From Paenibacillus thalictri (GTDB lineage: Bacteria > Bacillota > Bacilli > Paenibacillales > NBRC-103111), in the NCBI RefSeq assembly GCF_004307995.1, contig NZ_SIRE01000042.1:1-60525 (forward strand): a DNA stretch of 60,525 nt, written 5' to 3'. Positions 41,307 to 49,467 of the stretch are shown here, in pieces. Position 1 is the stretch's first letter. Each line of letters starts with the position of its first letter. A program made the position numbers and the translations under genes. The notes beneath the pieces were generated by a model, which did not search any database, was not told the DNA's origin, and saw only the letters and a list, made by a program, of their open reading frames with translations.

Positions 41307-43259
41307 ATGAACCGCATTATACGTAATACCGGATTTTATCTGCTCATATTTTTGGTAACGGTCGGAATCGTTCATTTCATCAGCACGCAAAATGACCAGA
41401 AGGACAGCATCACGTACGATAAATTCCGGCAAGCTTTAGTAGACAAAAATGTGGACCAGGTCAGCGTGAAGTTTGACGGGTACACTTACCTTGTCAGAGG
41501 CAGCTATAAAGTGCCGCCGATTGCTGACAAGAAAAATTTCGAATCGAGAGCGCCTTACGATCCTCGTATTTTCACGATGATCGAAGGAGCGGACGTAACG
41601 AAATTTGCGGTCGAGAAGATGGAAGGCGACAACGTTTGGATCAGCTTCCTGACTTCAATTATTCCGTTTGTCATTATCTTTATCTTGTTCTTCTTCCTGC
41701 TGAATCAGGCGCAGGGAGGCGGCGGCAAGGTCATGAACTTCGGCAAAAGCCGTGCCCGCCTTTATAATGAAGAGAAGAAGAGGGTCACGTTTGAAGATGT
41801 GGCGGGGGCCGATGAAGAGAAACAAGAGCTTGTCGAGGTGGTTGAATTTTTGAAAGATCCTCGTAAGTTCGCTGCGCTTGGCGCACGGATTCCGAAAGGC
41901 GTATTGCTCGTAGGACCTCCGGGAACCGGTAAAACGCTGCTTGCCCGCGCTGTAGCCGGTGAAGCAGGGGTGCCGTTCTTCAGCATCTCAGGTTCGGACT
42001 TCGTAGAAATGTTTGTCGGTGTCGGCGCATCCCGCGTGCGCGACTTGTTTGAAAATGCGAAGAAAAACTCGCCTTGTATTATATTTATCGACGAGATCGA
42101 TGCAGTGGGCCGTCAGCGCGGCGCCGGATTAGGCGGCGGTCATGACGAGCGCGAGCAAACGCTCAACCAGTTGCTCGTCGAAATGGACGGTTTTGGAGCC
42201 AATGAAGGCATTATCATCGTTGCCGCAACGAACCGCCCGGATATTTTGGACCCTGCGTTGCTTCGTCCGGGACGTTTTGACCGTCAAATCACGGTGGATC
42301 GTCCGGATATCAAGGGACGCGAAGCGGTGCTTAAAGTGCATGCCCGTAATAAGCCGCTCGCTAAGGATGTTAAGCTGGACGCGCTTGCGCGCTTCACGAC
42401 CGGCTTCACTGGAGCCGATCTGGAGAACCTGCTGAACGAAGCGGCGCTCATTGCCGCTCGCCGCAACCGTAAAGATATTTCCAAGGACGAGCTGGATGAA
42501 GCGTTTGACCGCGTTGTGGTCGGTACGCAGAAGAAAAGCCGTGTCATTAACGAAAGTGAGAAACGGACGATTGCCTACCATGAGGCGGGCCACGTTATTG
42601 TTGGTCATTTTGTTCGCGACGCCGACGTTGTTCATAAAGTGACGATTGTGCCGCGTGGCCGGGCCGGCGGTTACGCCATGATCCTGCCGAAGGAAGGCGA
42701 GGATCGGCTGCTGCAGACTAGAACGGAATTGCTGGACCGGGTAACGGGTCTTTTGGCCGGCCGTGTTTCCGAGGAACTGTATATCGGCGAAGTTGGAACC
42801 GGAGCTTTCGACGACTTTAAACGTTCTACGCAAATCATCCGCGCGATGATCGTTGAATACGGGATGAGCGAGAAGCTTGGACCGATGCAGTTCGGGCAAG
42901 CTCAAGGCCAAGTATTCCTGGGACGCGATTTCGGCCATGAGCAGAACTACAGTGATGCCATCGCTTACGAAATCGATCAGGAAATGCAGAAGATGATCCG
43001 TGACTGCTACGCACGAGCCAAAGAAATTCTAGTGGATCATGCAGATCATGTTCATCTGATCGCCAAGACGCTGCTTGAGAAAGAAACACTCGAGAAAGAC
43101 GAAATTCAAGCTTTGCTGGATACCGGCAAGCTGGAATCTTGGGAAAATAAGAAATCCGATGATGTGAAGGTGAACATCCAGGGTCAAAGCCAGGAAGCGG
43201 AAGCCAACAAGTTTGACTACTTCGATAAAAACCCGTCGGATGACGAAAATAAAGAATAA
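41307..43259 (+). CDS. ftsH: ATP-dependent zinc metalloprotease FtsH
   Basis: FtsH (650 residues) is a membrane-anchored AAA+ protease for membrane and regulatory proteins. Membrane helices lie at about 6-24 and 108-128. Walker A GPPGTGKTLL is near 203, Walker B IIFIDEIDAVG near 258, the second-region NRPDILDPALLRPGRFDR near 306 and the zinc motif HEAGH near 424. ATG 41307 follows GAGGAGG; the in-frame ATG 41271 has no ribosome site. A strong terminator follows. Confidence 0.97.
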   Translation: MNRIIRNTGFYLLIFLVTVGIVHFISTQNDQKDSITYDKFRQALVDKNVDQVSVKFDGYTYLVRGSYKVPPIADKKNFESRAPYDPRIFTMIEGADVTKFAVEKMEGDNVWISFLTSIIPFVIIFILFFFLLNQAQGGGGKVMNFGKSRARLYNEEKKRVTFEDVAGADEEKQELVEVVEFLKDPRKFAALGARIPKGVLLVGPPGTGKTLLARAVAGEAGVPFFSISGSDFVEMFVGVGASRVRDLFENAKKNSPCIIFIDEIDAVGRQRGAGLGGGHDEREQTLNQLLVEMDGFGANEGIIIVAATNRPDILDPALLRPGRFDRQITVDRPDIKGREAVLKVHARNKPLAKDVKLDALARFTTGFTGADLENLLNEAALIAARRNRKDISKDELDEAFDRVVVGTQKKSRVINESEKRTIAYHEAGHVIVGHFVRDADVVHKVTIVPRGRAGGYAMILPKEGEDRLLQTRTELLDRVTGLLAGRVSEELYIGEVGTGAFDDFKRSTQIIRAMIVEYGMSEKLGPMQFGQAQGQVFLGRDFGHEQNYSDAIAYEIDQEMQKMIRDCYARAKEILVDHADHVHLIAKTLLEKETLEKDEIQALLDTGKLESWENKKSDDVKVNIQGQSQEAEANKFDYFDKNPSDDENKE

Positions 43260-43270
43260 TTGGAATTGCA

Positions 43271-43303
43271 CACGGCAGCCCTTTAAGGGCTGCCGTTTTT
43301 TTT
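43271..43303 (+). terminator. Terminator after ftsH
   Basis: CGGCAGCCCTT pairs perfectly with AAGGGCTGCCG, followed by eight T residues. Confidence 0.95.
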
Positions 43304-43312
43304 GTTTCAGCG

Positions 43313-43368
43313 GGAGTCAAGCGCGGACATGGGAAAAACGAATGTATCCCGTCGGAGTCAAGCGCGGA
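43313..43368. repeat. 15-bp direct repeat pair
   Basis: GGAGTCAAGCGCGGA occurs at 43313-43327 and 43354-43368, identical, 41 bases apart. Confidence 0.85.
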
Positions 43369-43369
43369 G

Positions 43370-43523
43370 TGCCAAGCTTAAGCGAAGGGATAAGCAGGTG
43401 CGACAGGCGCGGGCCCGAGGCACACAGCAGCACCCCGCGTCATCACGTCGTAGTGGGCGCGATGCGCCAATGCCAAGCGCAAGCGAAGGCATAGCGCACT
43501 GAGGCGCGGGCCCGAGGCACACA
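43370..43523. repeat. GC-rich long direct repeat, two copies
   Basis: Copy one (43370-43426) and copy two (43471-43523) both begin TGCCAAGC, contain AAGCGAAGG and end in an identical 20-mer, GCGCGGGCCCGAGGCACACA. Their middles differ by a few bases and small indels. No ORF uses them. Confidence 0.85.
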
Positions 43524-43720
43524 CAATCTCTACCGTCGGCGGTCCAGGACGCAGCGCCCAATGTTTTCAGGATAAGAAGTCAATGGACCAAAGTATCGTC
43601 ACAGGAATGATCAAGATTCTTTTATGCGTCGCTGGAGGTAGAACCTATCCGGATGGATCACGGACTGAATGAGACTATCGATTCATTGTGCATCCCCCCA
43701 ACGTTGGAGAAGCCCACTCT
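43524..43720. other. Non-coding spacer with a doubtful 29-residue frame
   Basis: The only frame of note is ATG 43583-43672 (29 codons), without a good ribosome site or recognisable product. Otherwise I see nothing supportable. Confidence 0.4.
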
Positions 43721-43964
43721 CTAACGGACATGAGCGCAGCTATGTAAACCAAATCTGAAGTTTGCTCAATGGGACGGACACCAGCGCTCTTATTTGGTTT
43801 AGTATCGCGGTTTCTCCGACTTTTTTTGGCAAATAAAGGCGCGGGTGTCCGTTAGAAATGATAACCTCGATTTTTTTATCAAATAAAGCACTCCCATGTC
43901 CGTTAGCATTAGGGCATGATGTTCGCATGCATAAGGCTAATCATAGCGACGAGGATGTCCATTA
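43721..43964. repeat. Cluster of inverted and tandem modules built on GTGTCCGTTAG
   Basis: Five related modules are visible: CTAACGGACATGAGCGC (43721), ACGGACACCAGCGC...TTATTTGG (43774-43797), CAAATAAAGGCGCGGGTGTCCGTTAG in reverse sense (43830-43855), CAAATAAAG...CATGTCCGTTAG (43880-43906) and a degenerate ATGTCCATTA (43955-43964). Modules two and three face each other and form a dyad with arms of about 22 bases. Modules three and four are tandem, 50-51 bases apart, each preceded by TTTTTTT. Confidence 0.85.
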
Positions 43965-44174
43965 CAGGCAGTTAGCCAACGATCAACTTTAATCAAGTTG
44001 AATCGAAATCACTTCATTTGCTGCATTCGAGCATTTTATGGTTATCGCTAACCTGACAATATTGGCGCAGCGAGTGAAGCCCCCAAAGGGGATTGAGGGG
44101 GAGCTATACCGCGCTACAGAGCCAATAAGGAGAGATCAGCCAGTATTTCCAGTTATTTTTATTATATTTAAGCG
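43965..44174. other. Non-coding spacer before nadA promoter
   Basis: No gene is visible. A CCCCC...GGGGG dyad lies at about 44081-44103 (GCCCCCAAAGGGGATTGAGGGGGAGC region, written here only as its landmarks). Nothing else is supportable. Confidence 0.4.
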
Positions 44175-44213
44175 TTGACACTGGGGGCGTTGTTGTGTAA
44201 ATTAGGTGTAAAT
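44175..44213 (+). promoter_or_regulatory. nadA promoter with overlapping direct repeats
   Basis: TTGACA (44175-44180), 17 bases, TAAATT (44198-44203). GTGTAAAT occurs twice, at 44195-44202 and 44206-44213, one helical turn apart and across the -10. A dyad GTGAA-CATT-TTCAC follows at 44225-44238. These may be operators for a NAD-status repressor. Confidence 0.55.
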
Positions 44214-44300
44214 CTTAATTCTTTGTGAACATTTTCACGATCGGTCGCTGTTGGCTCATCGAGAATACGGGGGGTTCACTCTAAAAGGATGGTGTGATGC

Positions 44301-45239
44301 ATGGAAGCTTTGGCGCTAGAGCGCAAGGCTGAGCAGAACAGGGAATTAAAGGAACGGCTGCTCCAGTTAAAGAAAGAAAAAAACGCCATTATTCTCGCTC
44401 ATTATTACCAGCGTGATGAAATACAGGAAGTAGCCGATTTCCGCGGGGATTCGTTTCTGCTTGCTCAGAAAGCGGCATCAACGGATGCGGACGTGATCGT
44501 TTTTTGCGGGGTTCACTTCATGGGTGAAAGCGCTAAAATACTCGCGCCGAACAAAATCGTGCTGATTCCGGATGAGCGTGCGGGTTGTCCTATGGCCGAC
44601 ATGGTGAACGTAGACGGCTTGCGGGCGTTAAAGAAGAAACACCCGAATGCCACTGTCGTTACGTACATTAACTCGTCTGCCGATGTGAAGGCCGAAACCG
44701 ATATTTGCTGTACTTCGGCCAACGCGCTGAAGGTCGTTAATTCAGTGGCAACTGAAGAAGTAATCTGGGTTCCGGACAAAAATTTGGGCGATTACGTATC
44801 CAAAAACACCGACAAAAAAATGATCATTTGGGAGGGCTATTGCAACACCCACGACATGCTGACCGTCAAAGATGTCGAAGAGATGAGAGCGCAGTATCCG
44901 AACGCCCAATTTGTGGTTCATCCGGAATGTCGTCCGGAAGTAGTGAAGCTGGGCGATTTTGTTGGCAGCACAACGGCGATTATCGACTATTGCAAGAAAT
45001 CCGATTGCCAGGAATTTATCGTCGGCACAGAAGACGGCACCGGCTACCAGCTGCGTCTGGACAGCCCGAATAAACAGTTCCATTTTGCAACCAAATATCT
45101 CGTATGTCCGAACATGAAAGTGAACAATTTGAAGAAAGTCGTTCGTTGTCTTGAAACGATGCAGCCGCAAATCTATGTGGCGCCTCACGTTGCCGAACAA
45201 GCCAAATTATCGCTGGAGCGCATGCTACAGGTGAAGTAG
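44301..45239 (+). CDS. nadA: Quinolinate synthase
   Basis: NadA (312 residues) condenses iminoaspartate with DHAP to quinolinate using a [4Fe-4S] cluster. Candidate cluster cysteines lie in VFCGVHFMGESAK near 70, TDICCTSANA near 135 and YLVCPNMKVNNL near 265. IILAHYYQRDEIQEVADFRGDS is the N-terminal signature. The ATG follows AAAAGGATGG. With nadB and nadC it forms the complete aspartate-to-nicotinate-mononucleotide branch. The operon is headed by a sigma-A-type promoter about 100 bases upstream. Confidence 0.95.
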   Translation: MEALALERKAEQNRELKERLLQLKKEKNAIILAHYYQRDEIQEVADFRGDSFLLAQKAASTDADVIVFCGVHFMGESAKILAPNKIVLIPDERAGCPMADMVNVDGLRALKKKHPNATVVTYINSSADVKAETDICCTSANALKVVNSVATEEVIWVPDKNLGDYVSKNTDKKMIIWEGYCNTHDMLTVKDVEEMRAQYPNAQFVVHPECRPEVVKLGDFVGSTTAIIDYCKKSDCQEFIVGTEDGTGYQLRLDSPNKQFHFATKYLVCPNMKVNNLKKVVRCLETMQPQIYVAPHVAEQAKLSLERMLQVK

Positions 45240-45276
45240 CATGCGCTACTTCCTTGTATAAGAGCGGGAGACAATC

Positions 45277-46890
45277 ATGATACCAAGATATTTAGTCGAT
45301 TTTGATTTGGACCAACTGCCACATGTATATACGGACGTTATTGTGATCGGCGCGGGCATCGCCGGTCTTTTTACCGCGCTTAAAGCCAGCGAAACAAGCA
45401 AGGTGCTGATGATTACGAAGAAGTCCTTGCTCGACAGCAATACACGTTATGCGCAGGGCGGGATTGCAGCGGTGATCTCGGATGAGGACGCTCCCGAATA
45501 TCATATACAGGATACGCTGATCGCAGGGGCGGGATTGTGCGACAAGAATGCGGTTGATGTGCTGGTTCACGAAGGACCGGACGGCGTGAAGGAGCTCATC
45601 CGGATGGGAACGCAATTTGATCTGGAGAACGGAGAGTTTGCGTTGACGAAAGAAGGCGCGCACAGCCAGCGCCGCATCCTGCATGCCCACGGAGATGCGA
45701 CAGGCGCGGAGATTGTTAGAGCCCTTTCGGAGAAGACCAAGCAGGATCCGGGCATCACATTGTGGGACGATCATTTTGTCATCGATTTGATTACCGAAGA
45801 CGGTGTTTGCTGCGGAGCCTTGGTGCAAAAGCCGGATGGCTCGAAGGTGTTCGTTCATGGGAAAGCAACCATATTGTGCAGCGGCGGAGCAGGCCAGTTG
45901 TTCCGCTATACGACAAACCCCGATATCGCCACCGGTGACGGCATTGCGATCGCTTACCGGGCCGGCGCGGACATTCGCGACATGGAGTTCATCCAGTTTC
46001 ACCCGACAGCGCTTTGTTACCCTGGCGCTCCGCGGTTTTTGATCTCGGAGGCGGTTCGCGGAGAAGGAGCCGTTCTTCGCAACATTCACGGGGAACGTTT
46101 CATGGAGCGGTACCATGAGCAGATGGAGCTTGCTCCGCGCGACGTGGTGGCCCGGGCTATTGTGCAAGAGATGGAAGATACGAAATCTACGTTTGTATAT
46201 ATCGATTTTACTCATGAGACTGAAGAAATCGTGAAGCACCGCTTTCCGACGATCTACGAGGAATGCTTGAAATACGGGCTGGACCTTGCTTCCGACTGGA
46301 TACCGGTGGCGCCGGCGGCACACTATATAATGGGCGGCGTGCGTACCGATCTATACGGAGAAACGTCTGTCAAGCGGCTTTTTGCATGCGGTGAAGTATC
46401 GTCCACCGGTGTGCACGGAGCGAACCGCCTGGCCAGCAACTCCTTATCCGAAGCGATTGTATTCGGGCGCCGCATTGTTGAACGGATTAACGGCTTAGAC
46501 CCTCTGTCCACTGTTCCAAGCGTACGGGAAACGGGGCACCGGAAAGAAGGCTCCATACAACCGGTGATCGAGAAAAGACTGAAGCTGCAGAAGGTCATGC
46601 TCCGCTATGCGGGACTTGTCCGCAACGCCAAAGGGCTGGCCAAGGGTTATGAGGAGCTGCGGCGGCAGCTGCCGATTTATGAGACCGGTTTATCCAAACG
46701 TGAGGAATATGAGTTTGCGAATTTGCTGACATGCTCCCTGCTGACTACAGAAGCGGCCCTACGGAGAACCGAGAGCCGCGGCGGTCATTCCCGTGAGGAT
46801 TATCCGCAGAAAAACGATGATATTTGGCAAAAACATACTTTGTTTAACCGTGAAACCGGGATTACGGAGGAGATGATCCATCATGCTTGA
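45277..46890 (+). CDS. nadB: L-aspartate oxidase
   Basis: NadB (537 residues) oxidises L-aspartate to iminoaspartate, the substrate of NadA. The FAD-binding DVIVIGAGIAGLFTALKA is near residue 17, TRYAQGGIAAV near 56, and the succinate-dehydrogenase-like HPTAL and capping segments follow. GEVSSTGVHGANRLASNSLSEA near 372 is the second flavin motif. It overlaps nadC by eight bases. Confidence 0.96.
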   Translation: MIPRYLVDFDLDQLPHVYTDVIVIGAGIAGLFTALKASETSKVLMITKKSLLDSNTRYAQGGIAAVISDEDAPEYHIQDTLIAGAGLCDKNAVDVLVHEGPDGVKELIRMGTQFDLENGEFALTKEGAHSQRRILHAHGDATGAEIVRALSEKTKQDPGITLWDDHFVIDLITEDGVCCGALVQKPDGSKVFVHGKATILCSGGAGQLFRYTTNPDIATGDGIAIAYRAGADIRDMEFIQFHPTALCYPGAPRFLISEAVRGEGAVLRNIHGERFMERYHEQMELAPRDVVARAIVQEMEDTKSTFVYIDFTHETEEIVKHRFPTIYEECLKYGLDLASDWIPVAPAAHYIMGGVRTDLYGETSVKRLFACGEVSSTGVHGANRLASNSLSEAIVFGRRIVERINGLDPLSTVPSVRETGHRKEGSIQPVIEKRLKLQKVMLRYAGLVRNAKGLAKGYEELRRQLPIYETGLSKREEYEFANLLTCSLLTTEAALRRTESRGGHSREDYPQKNDDIWQKHTLFNRETGITEEMIHHA

Positions 46891-47752
46891 ATTGCAGTCG
46901 CATGCGCTTCGGCTTCAAATACGCGAATGGTTAAAAGAAGACATCGGTATGGGAGACGTTACGACGCTGACAACGATTCCCGCCGATAGTCAGGCGAAAG
47001 GAATCATTCATGCTAAGGAGGATGGCCTCATTGCCGGACTGCCTGTAGCCAAAGCGGTTTTTGCGGAAGTGGATGAAAACCTCGTGTTTACACCGCTGCT
47101 CTCTGAAGGTACATATGTTACAAAAGGAACCTTGCTCGCGGAAGTAAGCGGCAGCACCCGCAGCATTTTGCTGGGAGAACGGCTCGCTTTAAATCTGATG
47201 CAGAGGTTGTCCGGCATTGCCACTCGCACAAAACAGTTCGTCGATGCGTTGGAAGGGCTGCCTGCACGGCTTGTCGACACCCGCAAGACGACACCGGGGC
47301 ACCGTGTGCTGGAGAAATATGCTGTCCGTATCGGCGGCGGCCATAATCACCGGTTCGGACTGTTTGACGCAGTGATGATTAAAGACAATCACATCAAGGG
47401 AGCTGGGGGCATTACCCAAGCGATCCGTTCCGCACGCGAGCATATCCCCCATACGATGAAGATTGAGATCGAAATCGAGAACCGCACTCAATTGGAAGAG
47501 GCGCTTGTAGCAGGCCCGGATATCATCATGCTGGACAATATGAGCAATGAGGTTATGGCGCAAGCGGTTGGGCGCATTAAAGAGCATTCCCCGCATATCC
47601 TTGTAGAGGCGTCGGGATCCGTAAGACTGGAGACGGTCAGATCGATCGCATTGACCGGGGTTGACGTGATTTCGGTAGGCAGACTGACGTATTCCGTTCA
47701 ATCGCTCGATATCAGCTTGGATTTAAACGAGCGGAAGGAGCAGGGCGAATGA
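46883..47752 (+). CDS. nadC: Nicotinate-nucleotide pyrophosphorylase (carboxylating)
   Basis: NadC (289 residues) converts quinolinate and PRPP to nicotinate mononucleotide. It shows LKEDIGMGDVTT near 12, RLVDTRKTTPGHRVLEKYAVRIGGGHNHR near 130 and VEASGSVRLETV near 240. It overlaps nadB at its start and coaX at its end, so the three nad genes and coaX are very likely one transcript. Confidence 0.96.
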   Translation: MLELQSHALRLQIREWLKEDIGMGDVTTLTTIPADSQAKGIIHAKEDGLIAGLPVAKAVFAEVDENLVFTPLLSEGTYVTKGTLLAEVSGSTRSILLGERLALNLMQRLSGIATRTKQFVDALEGLPARLVDTRKTTPGHRVLEKYAVRIGGGHNHRFGLFDAVMIKDNHIKGAGGITQAIRSAREHIPHTMKIEIEIENRTQLEEALVAGPDIIMLDNMSNEVMAQAVGRIKEHSPHILVEASGSVRLETVRSIALTGVDVISVGRLTYSVQSLDISLDLNERKEQGE

Positions 47753-48513
47753 TACTGGTTGTGGATGTGGGCAACACAAATATTGTATTGGGCTTATATA
47801 AGCAAAGCAAGCTGCTTCACCACTGGCGCCTCAGCACCAATCGTTCGGCTACGGCCGACGAATACGGCATGACGGTATACAACTTGTTCAGCCATGCGGG
47901 AATCCAAGTGGAGCAAATTCAAGGGGCGATTATTTCTTCGGTAGTCCCGCCGCTTATGTTTGTGCTCGAACAGTTATGCTCAAAATATATAAAGAGAACG
48001 CCGCTGATCGTCGGCCCCGGCATCAAGACCGGGCTTAACATCAGATATGAAAATCCGAAGGAAGTAGGCGCAGACCGGATCGTCAACGCAGTGGCCGCCA
48101 TTGAAATGTATGGGCCTCCTTGTATCGTCGTCGATTTCGGTACAGCCACTACATTCGATTATGTCGACGAATCGGGACAATACATAGGCGGCGCGGTCGC
48201 GCCGGGAATCGGCATATCTACGGAGGCGCTGTATCAGCGCGCTGCGAAGCTGCCAAGAATCGAACTTGTCAAGCCAAAAAGCGTCGTTGGACGCAATACC
48301 GTCGCCTCTATGCAAGCCGGTATTGTATACGGTTTTGCCGGGCAAGTGGACGGAATTGTCGAGCGGATACGGGAAGAGTTCGGCACCTCGGCGAAGGTAA
48401 TCGCTACAGGGGGGCTTGCCGAATTGATATCGGCGGAATCGAAGACGATTCAAACCGTCGACCCGCTTTTGACGCTGCAAGGTTTGCAAATCATTTACGA
48501 ACGAAACAGTTAA
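47749..48513 (+). CDS. coaX: Type III pantothenate kinase
   Basis: CoaX (254 residues) phosphorylates pantothenate in CoA synthesis. It has MILVVDVGNTNIVLGLY at the N-terminus, GADRIVNAVAA near 104 and VDFGTATTFDYVD near 127, the ASKHA-fold phosphate motifs of type III kinases. It overlaps nadC by four bases (ATGA). The order ftsH-coaX-hslO of B. subtilis is kept apart from the nad insertion. Confidence 0.95.
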   Translation: MILVVDVGNTNIVLGLYKQSKLLHHWRLSTNRSATADEYGMTVYNLFSHAGIQVEQIQGAIISSVVPPLMFVLEQLCSKYIKRTPLIVGPGIKTGLNIRYENPKEVGADRIVNAVAAIEMYGPPCIVVDFGTATTFDYVDESGQYIGGAVAPGIGISTEALYQRAAKLPRIELVKPKSVVGRNTVASMQAGIVYGFAGQVDGIVERIREEFGTSAKVIATGGLAELISAESKTIQTVDPLLTLQGLQIIYERNS

Positions 48514-48557
48514 GTTCTATCAACCGGGTGAAAGCGGCAGAAGAGAGGGTTACATGC

Positions 48558-49427
48558 ATGTCAGATTATTTGATTAGAGCTACCGCACTCGATGGCAGGG
48601 TGCGCGCTTTTGCGGCTACGACAACAGCCGTTGTGAACGAGATCAGCCGCAGGCACCAAATGACGCCAACCGTTGCAGCCGCCGTAGGCAGAACAGCTAC
48701 TGCGGCTTTGATGATGGGAGCCATGCTGAAGGGCGAAGAAAAGCTGACCGTCCAAGTGAAGGGCGGCGGGCCGATCGGGCAAATCGTCGTTGACGTGAAC
48801 GCAGCGGGCACCGTCCGGGCTTATGCGGACGAACCGCAAGTCGATCTGCCGTTAAACGGCGTGGGCAAACTGGACGTCGCTGGCGCTGTGGGGACGGACG
48901 GCTTTTTATACATCATCAAAGATTTAGGATTAAAGGAGCCTTACCGCGGCAGCGTGCCGATTGTTTCGGGCGAAATCGCCGAGGATTTCACTTATTACTT
49001 CGCCAAATCCGAGCAGACGCCGTCGGCTGTCGCTCTTGGCGTCTTGGTTGATGTCGATTACAGCATCAAAGCGGCGGGGGGCTTTATCATTCAACTGCTG
49101 CCGGGGCTGACCGATGATGAAATCGCCGAGATGGAGGAGCGGCTTTCGAAGCTTCCATCCGTAACGTCGATGATTGCCCAAGGAGACTCGCCGGAGATGA
49201 TCTTAGAGCAGATATTGCCGGGAGTTAAGCTGCTTGAGCGCGTGGATGCCGAATTCCGCTGCAAATGCTCTCGTGAGCGTGTGGAACAGACGGTGATTAG
49301 CTTGGGGCGCGAGGAAATCGAGGCGATCCTGGCGGAAGAAGGCCAAGCGGAGGTACACTGCCATTTTTGCAACGAGGCCTACATGTTTGAAGAGTCCGAT
49401 TTGCAGGCTCTGCTTGATAAAATGTAA
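48558..49427 (+). CDS. hslO: Redox-regulated chaperone Hsp33
   Basis: Hsp33 (289 residues) is activated by oxidation and unfolding. The N-terminal core begins DYLIRATALDGRVRAFAA. The C-terminal zinc switch has FRCKCSRERV (CxC, near 235) and CHFCNEAY (CxxC, near 267). ATG 48558 follows AGAGAGGG; the long in-frame extension into coaX is rejected on length. The next gene, a parvulin, fits a protein-folding grouping. Confidence 0.94.
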   Translation: MSDYLIRATALDGRVRAFAATTTAVVNEISRRHQMTPTVAAAVGRTATAALMMGAMLKGEEKLTVQVKGGGPIGQIVVDVNAAGTVRAYADEPQVDLPLNGVGKLDVAGAVGTDGFLYIIKDLGLKEPYRGSVPIVSGEIAEDFTYYFAKSEQTPSAVALGVLVDVDYSIKAAGGFIIQLLPGLTDDEIAEMEERLSKLPSVTSMIAQGDSPEMILEQILPGVKLLERVDAEFRCKCSRERVEQTVISLGREEIEAILAEEGQAEVHCHFCNEAYMFEESDLQALLDKM

Positions 49428-49467
49428 CCGGGACTAATATAGAGAGAAGTCATATGAGGGGATTAGG

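Noticed and set aside
43213..43502. Overlapping small frames through the ftsH terminator and GC-rich repeats
   Set aside because: They cross a strong terminator and repeat units and have no start signals; they reflect repeat composition.
43583..43672. 29-codon frame in the repeat-rich spacer
   Set aside because: Weak ribosome site and no match I recognise; could be a decayed fragment, but not supportable.
43300..44300. CRISPR array
   Set aside because: Repeats are few, diverged, in both orientations and lack unique equal-length spacers; no cas genes are nearby.
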